DNA from: Aspergillus flavus
Lineage: Eukaryota; Ascomycota; Eurotiomycetes; Eurotiales; Aspergillaceae
Assembly: GCF_009017415.1 (NCBI RefSeq)
Contig: NC_092410.1
Coordinates: forward strand, 62,001-126,000
DNA length: 64,000 nt
Direction: 5' to 3'
Positions 22,052 through 35,993 of this stretch are shown one piece after another (position 1 is the first letter of the stretch; each line of letters opens with the position of its first letter). The position numbers and the translations under genes were made by a program. The notes under the pieces are model-generated. The model saw only the letters and a list, made by a program, of their open reading frames with translations. It made no database searches and was not told the DNA's origin.

Positions 22052-24762
22052 ATGGAAGAAAGTCCCGATGTCTCGCTCCTGCGGGCTGGGGAAGACGAGG
22101 AACAGAATCCTAGCGGGACCGAGAAGTTAGCAGTGAGCTGACCGCTGTATGTGAAACCAAATCACGTCGCTGATCAGCTTCTACGATAAAACAGTGTTAT
22201 CGCTGTCGTCAACGCAAGGTGAAGACAAGGTCTCCATCCTTTGGTGGGTTTTAGTGTTTAATTTCGCGCTCAGGTGAAATGCGACCGGGCAAGCCCGTGT
22301 AGTCACTGTGTCAAAGCTGGGACACAATGCTCATACGCAAGCGGCCCCAAGCCGAGAGAAAGGCGACAGAGGGTCATGGTCTCGAAGACTTAGTAAGTAA
22401 CTACAAATACTAAGCCCGAGTGAGGCGGGATGCCGGGCTGAAATTCGTCAAGTGATGCCAAATTGGACGAAATATCCAACAAAATCGACGAGCTCAGCCA
22501 GAGGGTGAGCCAGTTGAGTCATGAACCGACCAAAAGTAGACCCTCTAAAGCCTTCGACTTCATACATTCTATAAATACCAGCCAGGAGGAGTCCTGCTCG
22601 CCCCCTTTGTTCGGACCAACGCCATCAACTCCCTCACTCAGCTCTACGCCACACCAAGGCACCCTGCCGTACAATCCTACCAGCGCAGGTGTTCATGAAG
22701 TGCATGACAGCTCTTCTGAAGCAGAGTATGAGGGCGAATCGTTGCTTTTCGCTCACGCCGTCTTCGCTAGTCGTTTTCTGCAGAATGCCATTGACAGTAC
22801 GACTAACCCCGAGCTCGCGCAGGAGATGCAAGCCGCCCTGGACGGCCTCAAGACTGCCGTTCATTCTGGGAACCAACAGTCCCATACGCTCGGTACCTTC
22901 TATCCTCATGCTAAGGCGATCCCATCCGGCTCGACGACCCGCAACCTCCCTCTACCATCTATGGACAAGGTGTTCATGTGCTTGCGTATGGCCAGAGAAT
23001 GCCCGCAAGTGGCCACGCTATGGTTGGGGGACTATATTAGACCCAGCCAGTTCAACGACTATTTTATCAAGATCGTATCGCCTGGTTCCGCTACTGAAGC
23101 CGACATGATCATCGTTCATTGCGGTCTTTACTGGCTGTTTTGCGAATGCTCCAAAGCCGTCCCCGACGAAGACACGAAGCGAGATTACGACGCGCAGGCT
23201 TTCCTATGCGCAGCGAACCTCGAGACGGTCCTTGCAAACCTTCGCTTTCATCAGCCGACAGATCTAGACTTCGCATATGCGATGGGCATGGCGGTAAGCA
23301 CTTTGCTGGCTTCTTGTAAGACTCCATCCAAGGGCTCCATTCCCACTGACCGTACGTACTAGTCGTTGTACTGCCTTCAGAAGAACAAGCCATCTGCCGC
23401 GTGGAGCTTTATCAGGTCAGCCTCGCATATGGTACAGGCTCTTGGCTTGCAACATGATGTTCCTGCAGGCACAGAGGGGCCAGAAACAAAGGCCCAAAAG
23501 AGGCACCTGTTTTCCACCATATATGTGACTGAGAAGATGCTGTCCCTACGCCTAGGTCGTCCATCTACCTTCCGAGACCAGGACATCACCCTGAGCCATT
23601 TTGGTATGGAGCGTCCCAGTGGTTCTTTCTTGGCCGAATTGGCCCCCGGTTGGATCAACATGGCGAGTATACAGGGCCGGATATACGACGACATCTACAG
23701 TCCAGGAGCCCTCCGGCAACCTCCGGACGTCCGGACGTCTCGTGCCCGGGCCCTTGCAGCCGAGTTGAGAACTGTCATGCAACAGTCGCAAGACATCCAC
23801 GTGAGTTCGTCCTGACTATCTGCCCAGAATCATGGAGTTGTCCCGATCACTCCTCGAGGCAACGCTGACGGCTGACTGCCCGCAGAATCAGTACGGGGCG
23901 AACAAAGGGCACGTGTTGGGGCTGGATTTCCACGAAATAGCCAGACGTTCCGACCGAGTCATCGGCCTTTCCATGCTTACGCTCATCTACCGAAGCATCC
24001 CCCCGGAGAAGCCATCGATGTCCGCATTTTGTCAAGAATGCATCGATGCCGCTAGGGATACCCTCCGTGAACACGACCTGTGCGTCGCCTTGATTACCAG
24101 AGCGCGGGGGAAGACGGTGTTTCTTGAAGCATACATCAATTGGTTCGTCAACGGTGATGCCCCGTTCCATTTGCGTCTAGTTTGGTCTGACATGCAGATG
24201 CAGGACCATCACTCAATCGCCGTTCATTCCCTTCATCATCCTGTTTTGCCACATCATCGAGACGTCCGAGGCCGCAGACCTCCAGCACATGAAAGGTCTC
24301 GTCGAGACGCTTGAGTCTGCATCGAACTCACGCGTCCATAGCACATGCAGCAAGCAACGTCGCCTCTTCCGAGCGTTGTACGACGTCGCAGCCCAGTACG
24401 TCGAAATCAGATCCCGCGCGAACGGTGGGCGAGGGGGGATGTCTTGGTCGGTGACTCGACAGCAGTATGCCGATGCATTCTCCAGCGCGACCTCGAACGG
24501 TCTGGGGTTTAGTACATTGGACTCTGGGGGAACTGTGGGAGCCCTAGGGACCATGAATCCTGCAGATGCATCTGGTCCCATGGCGTCTCATGACAAAGCC
24601 AACGGGGACAGAGTGGGGCTTGTAGATGGGCTGGTCGAGCCTATGGAATTACAGAACACGGCATTTGGTGACATTGACATCGAGGTGGATTACTCGGGAG
24701 CTCAACTTTGGGACTGGTTTAACAAGAACCAGGCCATCATGAGGATGCTGGAGGATACATAG
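22052..24762 (+). CDS. Zn2Cys6 transcription factor with fungal-specific middle homology domain
   Basis: Seven exons give 772 residues: 22052-22132, 22195-22218, 22274-22392, 22453-23293, 23363-23800, 23886-24142 and 24204-24762. The zinc cluster is assembled from three exons: 'CYRCRQRK' (a 24-bp exon), then 'VKCDRASPCSHCVKAGTQCSY'. A basic linker and a heptad-like coiled coil ('LDEISNKIDELSQRVSQL') follow. The Fungal_trans domain includes 'AWSFIRSASHMVQALGL' and 'LFSTIYVTEKMLSLRLGRPS', and the C-terminal half has 'YINWTITQSPFIPFIILFCHIIET'. A nuclear regulator. Its head-to-head position with the MDR-type exporter suggests that it controls that pump; being next to the ETP cluster does not make it the cluster regulator, as a GliZ-like protein is encoded at 31.8-33.3 kb. 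Confidence 0.85.
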
Positions 24763-25761
24763 AACAGGATACTGATCAATGAAAAGGTCAATGGAAGTGA
24801 AAGCCAGCAGTTATAAGGAACCATGCCGTTCTAAACTTACCCCGAGCGTGGGATGTTCTGATGTCCCGGGGATGCACATCTACAGCCAGACATCGCTGCC
24901 AGCTTCCTACAACCATGGATCCAGATATCAGGGGTAGTATTTTCGAATCCCTTTTAGCGCTATATGGTCTAGTGGACGATAAGGTGTAGACCAGTGATGC
25001 TGAGAAGATAGGTTTTGTTCCTTCTTTTATATCGGACGATTACAAGATCATCATCCGTATAGATGGTGATTTAGTGTGGAAACTTAGACAGTATTTTCCC
25101 TTTCAGGTTCAATTATAGTCCCTCAGGGATATTTCAGTAGCAGAGAGTTCATTGACAACATCGATATTGTGGGATATGGCGCAAGATGAGTGCCAGATGG
25201 TCCACCATAAGCATGCCCCAAATAGGCAGTTCATCGTTTTCTTTTCATGCAAGAGGACATCACACAGCTTCTTAGGAAGATCTTTACCTGGTACAGAGCT
25301 GTGCTAAGAGAGTGTGCCTCCTACATCTCACTTTCATTTGTATCTGGTCATGTCAGCAACCAGATATGGAACCCGGACCACTATCCAGGTCTGCTTGCCT
25401 GTGATTCTCGAACAGGTCACTCTAGCCTGTGGCGAAACGTCGATTAGGTTAAAAAGCGCTATGTATGTGACCAGTCTGGTTTAGGTTTGTCGATCTGCTC
25501 TGATTCCCTGATTTACTTGGTTATCTAGGTGGGCAGGGGAATGCATCAAATCGGGATCAACGCTCAGATACGTAGACTTATCCCATGAAGAGGTAAGAGA
25601 TGAGTATACTTTGAATGTGAATTCAACTTTGGTCACGGTGTGAAGGCATCGCCATTTAATAAAGAAAGCGTATAGCGCCAAAGTAACAACAGACAAAAGC
25701 GCAACTAGAGAACAAATCCAAGCCCCAAACCAGACCCCCATGAAACTACAAGATCACCACG
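24763..25761. other. Intergenic region at left edge of the ETP cluster
   Basis: About 1 kb without a confident gene. A minus-strand frame at 25481-25741 (86 codons) has one strongly hydrophobic segment near its start, but no homology is recognised and it ends just beyond the 3' end of the halogenase gene. Several plus-strand frames between 24.95 and 25.45 kb are short and broken. This is taken as the cluster border. Confidence 0.4.
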
Positions 25762-27892
<2,131 letters not shown>

Positions 27893-29705
27893 CTATTCAC
27901 AACCCTCATTAACGTTGCCCAGCGACCGAACCATTACCAGCGTTTGAGGGTTTGGCATGATGCGAACTCCATCCACCACATTCGGAGGCCTCTCAACTAT
28001 GGCTTTCTTATCCGTTTGTTCATGATCAAACTGAAATTCGTATCTGGAAAGCAAGGACACAATCATGAGCTTGATCTGATTGCTGGCATAATGACGGCCA
28101 GGGCATGCATGAGTGCCGTAACCCCAGTTCAACTCCGATGCACTGCATTACAATTAGTCTATAGCTGTAGTTATCACCCTGGAAACCGGAATCATACCTC
28201 GTCGACGCATACTGAAACTTCTGCTCATTACCCTTGATCGTGCGCAACTTCTCGAATCGGTAGCCGTCAAAGGATGTCGGATCGGTCCAAAGCGAGTCAT
28301 CTAAATTTACCATCATAGATGGTGCCGAGACGGAGACACCAGCCGGCACTGTGCTTCCACCGGGGAGTCGGAATGGTGACAGTGCAAAGCGACTCACGCT
28401 CACTGCGCATGAGAGTTGCCTATTAGTGACCATCCACCGTTTTGACTCGAGGGAAGACATACCAATCCCGATCGGGTTCAATCTTTGCGACTCCTTCAAG
28501 AAGCTGTCGCATTTCCGCAAGTTCGACAACGCGGCTGGAGTCCAGTGGCCGTTGCATGATTCTGATACCGATAGAATTTCATCCCTCAAGGGCTGAAGAT
28601 ATTCCGGGTGGGCCAACAGATCGTAGAAGAAATGAACAAGCTATACCAGACAACATCCTGTTAGTCATGTCACGGTATATGCGCTCTTTAAGTCACTCGT
28701 ACCTGGAAGGCAAGATTATAGGTCGCCGCTTGAACGGCCTCCAGCTGCAGGCGTGTATGGAGGGTCAAATCATCCTCTTGGTCCGGATAGTTATTGATAA
28801 TCCATTGCATGAGGTCGTTGGGCACCTCATCTCTCTGCTGTAGACGGGCTTCTAGTGTTGGTCGTAACAGCTCCCTCGCGCGTGTGAATTGACGGCTCAT
28901 CTCTGCTGTTTCGGGCAGGAAATGCCCTTTAAAGGGTCGCAGTGCCCAATGAGTGTTTGACATCTTTCCCGCGACTGTCACAGTAGAGATAGCATAGTCG
29001 AGAGTGAGGTCGATCTGTGGTCATCAGCGAGCTATCCGTGGGAACAAGAGCGATAGCTACCTGCTTACCCATTCCTGGTTGCGAGACAGCGGTGACTGAA
29101 TGAACGATCGGCTGATGTGTAAGGACACCAGCTTGACCATGGTAGGGAACAGTGCGACCGACTTCCAGTCTGTAGGGCAGTCAGATATTTGGCTCGCACT
29201 GGAACGATGAGAACTTACCAGGACAGTGACCAATTTGCGATGAGACCGTCCGTTCGGCTTCTTCTTGCAGTAGAGCGACACTGTTTCCAGCGTTTTTCAT
29301 CAATCCAGCTCGCACAAACTCCGCCAGATGGTCACTTTTCACCATCTTAGTATAGCGTCCCATGAGGCGTTCATATACTTCGCGGCCCAAGCTCAGCTTC
29401 TCTTCCGGGGCGTATGCTATGGTAGAGAGACATTTGAGGGGCACAATCACGGTTGGGATGTCTTTAGTCGCAATTTGGAAACACGACTCGGGATACTATC
29501 TTGACTTAGCATGTTCCTCTCGTGACAGTATAGGATAGCGACTAACACGCTGTGAACCCTCCTTCAGGGCTTCCAGAAGGTTAGAGTCATTGGCGTCACC
29601 CACGGCTGGAATCGTATGCTGGCGGCGAGCGCGATGAGCTACCATCAGAATAACAGCCAGCGCTGCCACGTACGGCCAATACACAGTTCCTACTTCGTTC
29701 ACCAT
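27893..29705 (-). CDS. Cytochrome P450 monooxygenase (HACPGR heme type)
   Basis: Seven exons give 493 residues: 29705-29547, 29495-29219, 29169-29069, 29014-28703, 28640-28463, 28402-28198 and 28142-27893. An N-terminal membrane anchor is seen ('YVAALAVILMV'). 'RYPESCFQIAT' begins exon 2, the helix-K 'ESQR' is present, and the heme ligand Cys sits in 'WGYGTHACPGR'. It belongs to the same subgroup as the P450 at 44.4-46.3 kb (ent-kaurene-oxidase-like), so the two are probably paralogues. It should hydroxylate or couple positions on the diketopiperazine at the ER. It shares a divergent promoter with the next P450; that promoter holds an exact cluster palindrome. It corresponds to one of the acl P450s (aclB, aclL or aclO); which one cannot be decided here. 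Confidence 0.85.
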
Positions 29706-29789
29706 AATGTCTATCCTTGATTGTGACTGCTTAGAGCACAGTAGAAGCAATGGCCGTAACCTGTGGCGTTTTATGCCTGTTCTAACTTC

Positions 29790-29800
29790 TCGGCGCCCGA
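29790..29800. promoter_or_regulatory. TCGGN3CCGA palindrome (GliZ/AclZ-type site)
   Basis: TCGG-CGC-CCGA, an exact match, 85 bp upstream of one P450 start and 121 bp upstream of the divergent P450 start. Its position between the two starts supports control of both. Confidence 0.7.
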
Positions 29801-29920
29801 ACGTCGAGCAGGCGTTCCGACGACGGAACTATATATGTCAAGGACAGCACCTCCATCCCATTCGGCTTACTTTGACTGAGTGCTTCTCGATCTTAGCAGC
29901 CGAAAAAAGACTCCGGCACC

Positions 29921-31740
29921 ATGCTGTTCTCCTTGGGACCTTTGACGATCGTCTACGGTGTACGTCCACCATTCCCTTGCAAGTGCGAAACGAATAACTA
30001 AAACACCTATCACTAGCTGGTTATCTTTGTCGTAGCAAAGACAATTTACAATCTGTACCTCCACCCTCTTCGCTCTTATCCCGGCCCTTTGCTGGCTCGC
30101 GCCACTCGCTGGTATTACTCTTACTATGTCAAAATCGGCCTTCTGCCGCAAAAGACAAAGGAATTGCACGATCAATACGGGCCTTGTGTTCGGATTGCCC
30201 CGGATGAACTGTCGTATAACACGGCAGAGGCATGGGAGGATATCTGCGGTAAGACAGTTCGATGGCTCTGATAGCAAAGGCTAACAGATCTCAATGTGGA
30301 ATCAGGTCACCGAACCGGCCAACGAACCGAAAGCTTTGAAAAGGATTTGACCTTCTTCCCACCTGCTCCGAATGGAGTCGATTCTATTGTACGTATTGGT
30401 ATGCCCTCAATGGTGTAGGGGTCCGCGTTAACCGTGCAACGCGGTAGATCGTCGCCAAAGATGATGTCCACAGACGATTCAGACGTCTCCTGTCTCACCC
30501 CATGTCCGATAAGGCGCTGGGAAGCCAACAAGAGATCATCACTGGTTATGTCGACCAATTGATTCACGAACTCCGTCAACGCAGCGAAAGGTCGGAGGTG
30601 GTCGATATGGTCCGCTGGTTCAATTTTACCTCCTTCGACATCCTCGGAGACTTAGCGTTCGGCGAGTCGTTCGGCTGTCTGGGCAGCGGTCTGATGCACC
30701 CATGGATTGAGCTCATTTTCACGTCCATCAAATCCGTCATGGATATGCAGATTATCCGGCGCGTCCCCGGTCTGTTTTCGCTAATCCTTGCTATTGCCGG
30801 ACTGCAGCAGAAGCAAGATCTGCAGGAGCAATTCATGTTTTGTCAGAAGAAGGCCCGCGAGCGATATACGAAAGAGACCACCCGGCCGGATTTTAGTATG
30901 TCGTCTATCACAGCCACTGTATGCGTCTTGTTAACCGTTCATAGTGACCTACATTCTCCGTGCAACGGAAGAAAAGGGCATGACGCCGGAGGAAATTGAA
31001 GCCAATGCGCAGATCCTCATCATGGCTGGCAGTGAAACCACGGCCTCAGCTCTCTCCGGTATGCTCTCTCCGATTGGTGGCAAAAGCGATACTGAATATG
31101 TCTAACAAGAATGCGGCCGTGCCGTCTAGGAACCCTGTTTTATCTGCTGAAAACCCCAACGGCCATGCAGAAACTTCGCCAGGAAATCCATGCCACCTTC
31201 CAAACTGAAGCAGAAATTACCATGCGCTCCACCCAATCCATGGAATATTTGCATGCTGTTCTGCAGGAGGCAATGCGCGTCTATCCCCCGGTCCCCTGTA
31301 CGTTCCCTCGGACCACTCCCCCTGACGGGGCGATGGTTTGTGGTAGATTTGTTCCGGGGGGATATATCGTGGGAGTCAACCAGCTGGCTGCCATGACTTC
31401 AAAGAAGAACTTCAAGGACCCTTTGAAATTTATCCCAGAGCGGTGGTGCGGCGATGAGCGATACCAGGAGGACTCTCGCAAGGCCTACCAGCCCTTTTCG
31501 TACGGACCTCGGAACTGTCTAGGGAAGAAGTGAGTTTACTCTTGAAGCTTGTTAGGGTGACTATACTAACCGGGTCCCAGCCTGGCATATGCTGAAATGC
31601 GTCTCGTTCTCACGCGGTTATTATGGAATTTTGAGTTCGATCTGTTAGAGGAGTCGAAGGATTGGCATGCGAAGCAGAAGGTCTGGATGATGTGGGACAA
31701 GGGAGATTTGAAGGTTCGGTTAAAGCCATTAAGGCATTGA
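29921..31740 (+). CDS. Cytochrome P450 monooxygenase (CYP65-like)
   Basis: The exons join as 29921-29959, then from 30017 onward with short GT-AG introns near 30250, 30390, 30898, 31061 and 31530. A tiny 13-codon first exon leads to 'LVIFVVAKTIYNLYLHPLRSYPGP'. Next come 'GHRTGQ', 'DDVHRRFRRLLSHPMSDKAL', the oxygen-binding helix 'ILIMAGSETTASALSG', 'LHAVLQEAMRVYPPVP' and the heme motif 'FSYGPRNCLGKN'. The pattern resembles isotrichodermin C-15 hydroxylase-like P450s, unlike the other P450s of this cluster. It likely oxidises the ETP scaffold at the ER membrane. It is divergent from the neighbouring P450. It is one of aclB/aclL/aclO by context; the exact assignment is open. Confidence 0.85.
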
Positions 31741-31843
31741 ACAATAGTGGGTTAGATATGGAAGGCCGGTAGTGGGATAGTTGTTGCATAGACTGTCTAG
31801 CGATTTTATATACATAGCAAAAGAAATTCGTGATATACATGGG

Positions 31844-33325
31844 TCAATGAGAGTCTGCAATCGCAGAGCAAAGTTTCTTCACTCGCGCTTCTAGCGCCGT
31901 ACATGGATTGGGCTCCAAGGGAATCGCATCTCGCAAGTTAGTTAATACCTGTAAGCATCGCTGGAGCTCTCTTTGCAAGAGATACGAACGCAGGGCCAGC
32001 TGCTCGTCTTGGTTGATCTGGAACAGTCCAAAGCGAAGGTTGGGCAAGACATTTCCCCCCGTCAGGTCATCCCCAAGGGCAGACAAGTCTCGGCCTCCGA
32101 TGCTCGCTCGATCGCTGTCGCCGGGGCTGCCCTGCTTCACACCACACTCGAACAAGGTTACGATCTGATCGATAGCGATCAGCAGCAACATGGCGCAGTT
32201 GGAGCCCTCTTTATGGGCCCCTTTGCTCAGGATACGAGATATTTCTCCGAGGGTAACTTTGTTCGTTTGCATAACCACGTCCAGGGCTACAACGCCGCCT
32301 TGGATGCGGTGTTCGAGGAATTCCACTATGCGGTTACAAATGAGAACTGTCCAGCTTCGGTAATTGTAGTGATGGGGTTGGCGACCGCAGTCTGTTTGGC
32401 ATCCTATCTGAGAGAGTAGTTCACTGTAGGGGAACGTTGAACTCATGTATCCCTTGCTACTGTGACCGGAGTGCCCACAGGATGCATCTGAATACGGGCG
32501 TCGTTTGACCGGTGGCCCGTTGTCGAGCGGGCTGACGGGAACGTCCATCGGATGGAAATCCTGGATGTGTAGATCAAGGTCAGGAAGCGCAGGGATTGGC
32601 GTTGTAGGCTTATTAAATGGGCAGAATAATCCGCCATCTGGCATGGCGGCTGTATGAGAGTCTGCGATGCTGTGGCCACTGTGGCTCGGTGCCTGCAATG
32701 AGTGGCCTCGCGATCGACTTGGATCTTGATCCGAGGACATCAACTGGCTGGGGAGAATGAAGAGATCGGCCGTCTCGTAAGCGTTCAAAATTTTGTCGCT
32801 GGCTTCCGTCCAGTCGGGGAACAGCGCGCTGTGAGACTTGGGCGAGAGGGCATCGTGGGCCGCATCTTGCTCTCCGAAGTCTGAGCGGCTGAGGGGATCG
32901 TTCTCCGATCGCTGGTCTGTCTGGAACTCCCCGGTGCTGTCTGCGTCTGGCAGTGTACTCGCAGTTGCCGGCCGCTGTAGTGCCTCTGTCGTCGTGCGGA
33001 CGGCTTTGTTGCCGCGTGCCCGCACTCCTGGCACCTTTCCTACTCGCGAGATGGCATAGACGCACTGGTATTGGAGGTTGTTACATCGGTCACAGCCGGT
33101 GCGCTCCCCGCTACATCGTACCTGTCCATCCAGTCAGTCAGTATCCTTCTGCGTAACATCCCTGGTAGATCGTACCTTAGCTGCATGACACTGATTGCAG
33201 GCAGATCGCCATCGTACCGGCTTGGTGGATGAACCTGGTCTTCGGGTCCAGCAGAGTCAGTACATTGTGCGGGGAACCCTGTTCTAGAAAACTAACCGTT
33301 CGGTTGTAGAAGTAGTAGAGGACAT
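31844..33325 (-). CDS. aclZ: GliZ-like Zn2Cys6 cluster regulator
   Basis: Three exons give 456 residues: 33325-33297, 33239-33176 and 33121-31844. The zinc cluster is split by an intron after 'CNQCHAAK' and continues 'VRCSGERTGCDRCNNLQYQC' (about residues 24-50). An AflR-like serine/proline-rich middle follows, and a C-terminal domain with 'ALDVVMQTNKVTLGEISRIL' and 'LLLIAIDQIVTLFECG'. It is the only AflR/GliZ-type factor inside the ETP cluster, so it is the likely activator binding the TCGGN3CCGA palindromes repeated in the cluster promoters. Nuclear. No such site was found just upstream of its own start, so its own regulation may be different. Confidence 0.85.
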
Positions 33326-34629
33326 CTGGATGATGGAAGTTTCGCTGTTGAGCACGCAATATGTTCCACAGGAATGAAGCTCATTCCTTATATTTCACAG
33401 GATAAGCTTCACCAGAAGGATGCGCCGAAGGACCGTCTGTATTTTCCCAAATCAGCAGTTGCTAACAGCACAGCCAACGAGCTGACAGATCTAGAGGATA
33501 TTCCTCTTTTGGCCGGGTCATCGTGACAATTACCGCGCCATGCCTCTACCACCACAGGAGGCCGATGCTAGCGTTCCTGTCAGCCTGTAGTTGAGTTGGG
33601 ACTACCGATATCAACTCACGGGGGGCCTTAGAGACGATTTGGCCCCCATGCCATGCATGTTCTAGGTCTGAAAAGGTTCGTCGGAAGGAGTCTGGTGGAT
33701 CTGTCAGGGATATGCACGCCGGCTGAAGTCGGTGGTTTAGCCGGTGGGCCAGCATTCTGCTATTTTCTCACCTCCATACAAGTTTCTTAATAAACTGCTT
33801 CCATCAATGTTGAATAAGAAGACTAGGTTAGAAGCTCTCCATCGGATACGTAGTATGGCTGCCTTCTATCTAATCGGCTACCTAAGAGCGTGATAATGCT
33901 AGAAAGCAATGATTCCGCGACTGCTCCCCACGCCTGTGAAGCTACCCCGCCGTAAGCGATTCTAATACAGTTCTGTTTCATCAGGGATCCGCTCTTCACT
34001 CTAATCCTGCAATAATGATTTCGTAATACGCTCGTAGCTGCCGAACAATATCATCGCTGGCTCTGATTCGTCGGGACGGGCCATCCCGATATAAAAATAT
34101 GTTGGCCCACATGAGTCCAGAGAGATGCGGATGGAACTTCCACCACGATTAAACGACTTCTCCTCATCACCAGACCGCAGTGTTGGGCTAATCTCAGTTC
34201 CTGCTAGTTAATATGCAATAGGTTCCCCCTAGCTTCAGAGTTCTCCTGCATCCGACTGGAAGCAGTAATCCACACGAGCGTCCCGACCCTAAACCCTAAC
34301 CCTACTTTAGCGTTGCAGATCGCCGGACACCAGTCAGTGGGGGAAACGACTTCGCCTCGCTCCAAACAATTGATCGTCCATGCCGCTAATGTTCTAGAAA
34401 AGAGGGTTCTGAAGGAGCTTGTGGGATAACAAATCCAAAGCTCACAATCGGTCATCATTGTGTTGGTTTTTGCTGATCCTTGACGCGTCGTGAGGCATTC
34501 CTGAACTATTTGACAATTTTAATTTAGAACTGTTTTTCATTTCCTCTCGCATACCAAAGTGACTAAACCTGCAGCTAAACTATGATGTGTCTCGACTTGC
34601 CCGGCTAGACCAGGAGCACAACTCCACAT
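33326..34629. other. Gene-poor interval, 1.3 kb
   Basis: No supported gene. It includes the promoter of the GliZ-like regulator (right after 33325) and a CCCTAA-type tract at 34287-34304. Only short frames without domains are seen. Confidence 0.45.
34287..34304 (-). repeat. CCCTAA telomere-like tract
   Basis: About three imperfect CCCTAA units (one with an extra A) on the plus strand. Too short for an interstitial telomere call. Confidence 0.4.
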
Positions 34630-35528
34630 TTATCCATTGAGTTGCATTGCGCCCGGAAAGAGTCCGTCACCACGACCCCAAATTCTCGACCAGATCAGGT
34701 CGTGAACCCACCACATAGTGAACATGGCAAATCGCACCAGAGCGCGCACCCCTTCCGGCACGTGGCCGTCATCACCAGGCCCAGCACGAGCAGCGGCATG
34801 AGTCAGGAGACTGAGAAGCGTTAGAACCGGAGTCCAGAACCCCAGAAAGAGGGTGGCACCGATGCGTTCCCACGTCGTAGACGGAGGCTGATAACAGGGA
34901 TGTTTGTGACGAATCTGGGCAATGTAACTGGCCGGAAAGTCTGCAGCTCGGGCACCGTCAAGAATGAGACCCTAAACAAGGATGAGAAATTAACTTCACC
35001 ATCGACGGGGGCGAACAGCCTCAATTTCGGCACAAAGATAATACGAACCATGTAGCGCTGGCTCGGTCGAGGCTCCGGCCACCGTTCCATCGTGCTGACC
35101 AGCGTCAACACAGAGAGTTCTGCACCCCAACGCTGTTGATCCTGTGGCTGGATGGGCTGTCCCCGTAACAGAGCCTCCTTGTAAACAATCCCGCCCCCTT
35201 CAGAGGCGACGATCTTTATCCACTGGCTCCAAGTGATCAGATAGGCCGTCCCGTGCAGGGGCAGCTCGCACGGTCCATCATGTTTTTCGTCGGTGGGTCC
35301 TGCTGAGCCAACATTTACGATGGACGCGAATGAAGGCTCACGATAAGGAAAGCCAGCGCTAGATAGGGTTAAACGCCAACCGGGGACCGTAATAGTAACA
35401 GCCGCTTGAGGTGTGATCTGTCGATCCTCACGAAAGGTCTGCGACGAGAGGTTGGATCCATATGCCAAGTACCAGACCAGTCGGTCTCGGTCTGGCTCAA
35501 ATTTAGGGAGCTCTAACGAACTAGCCAT
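34630..35528 (-). CDS. aclK: Gamma-glutamyl cyclotransferase-like protein (GliK type)
   Basis: Two exons, 35528-35049 and 34971-34630, give 273 residues. Reading straight through the 77-bp intron gives an unrelated tail ending at 34821, so the real C-terminus is easily missed. After splicing it continues 'GLILDGARAADFPASYIAQI', 'HPCYQPP', a hydrophobic 'TLFLGFWTPVLTLLSLLT' and 'WGRGDG', as in GliK. The N-terminal part has the cyclotransferase glycine signature 'YLAYGSNLSSQTF' (about 20-32). In ETP pathways this protein removes the gamma-glutamyl groups of the bis-glutathione adduct before the dipeptidase acts. Cytosolic, possibly membrane-associated through the hydrophobic tail. Divergent from the MFS pump gene. 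Confidence 0.88.
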
Positions 35529-35993
35529 ACTGGAAGAGGAAATTGGCAGTGAAAACTTGTTTGCACCAACACCCCTAGAGGAAAACAAGACAAGAAAAGA
35601 GAAAATCCCACTCAGAGAAAACTTCTCATGCAACAAAAATGCAACAAAAATGAAGGCTCTGCAAAACCTATGCCTCGAAACTAGCCTTAAACCCTCGATG
35701 GTCCCAAAACGGCCCCCGAATGACAAATGGCGCCGAGGGAGGCGTGAAACTATTGATTTCGTGGAGGCTGATGGCCCCTTTCTTCGGCCACCGGGCTTAG
35801 AGGTCCACCCTTATGACTCTCCTTGGCAGACCGAGAGACACAAAGTCTGGGGATAGTGTCACCGGTTCGAAAACTTGAAGCATTGCACTGCCTTTACTAT
35901 TCGTTCCTGGTGCAACTTTAGAGATAGTGGCTTATCGGTCTCCAGTAAGGCTCATCATACCTGCTCCGACGGACCGAGCACAGTCGACTTGTC
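35529..35993. promoter_or_regulatory. Divergent promoter of aclK and aclA with near-match site
   Basis: 465 bp between two start codons. TCGG-CCA-CCGG at 35784-35794 matches the cluster palindrome with one change in the last base. No coding content. Confidence 0.5.

Noticed and set aside
25481..25741. 86-codon frame with one hydrophobic segment
   Set aside because: No homology recognised, overlaps the probable 3' UTR of the halogenase; too weak to call a gene.
34821..35726. 301-codon frame as the full cyclotransferase
   Set aside because: The 5' part upstream of 35528 is non-family sequence and the 3' part reads through an intron; the spliced model fits GliK.
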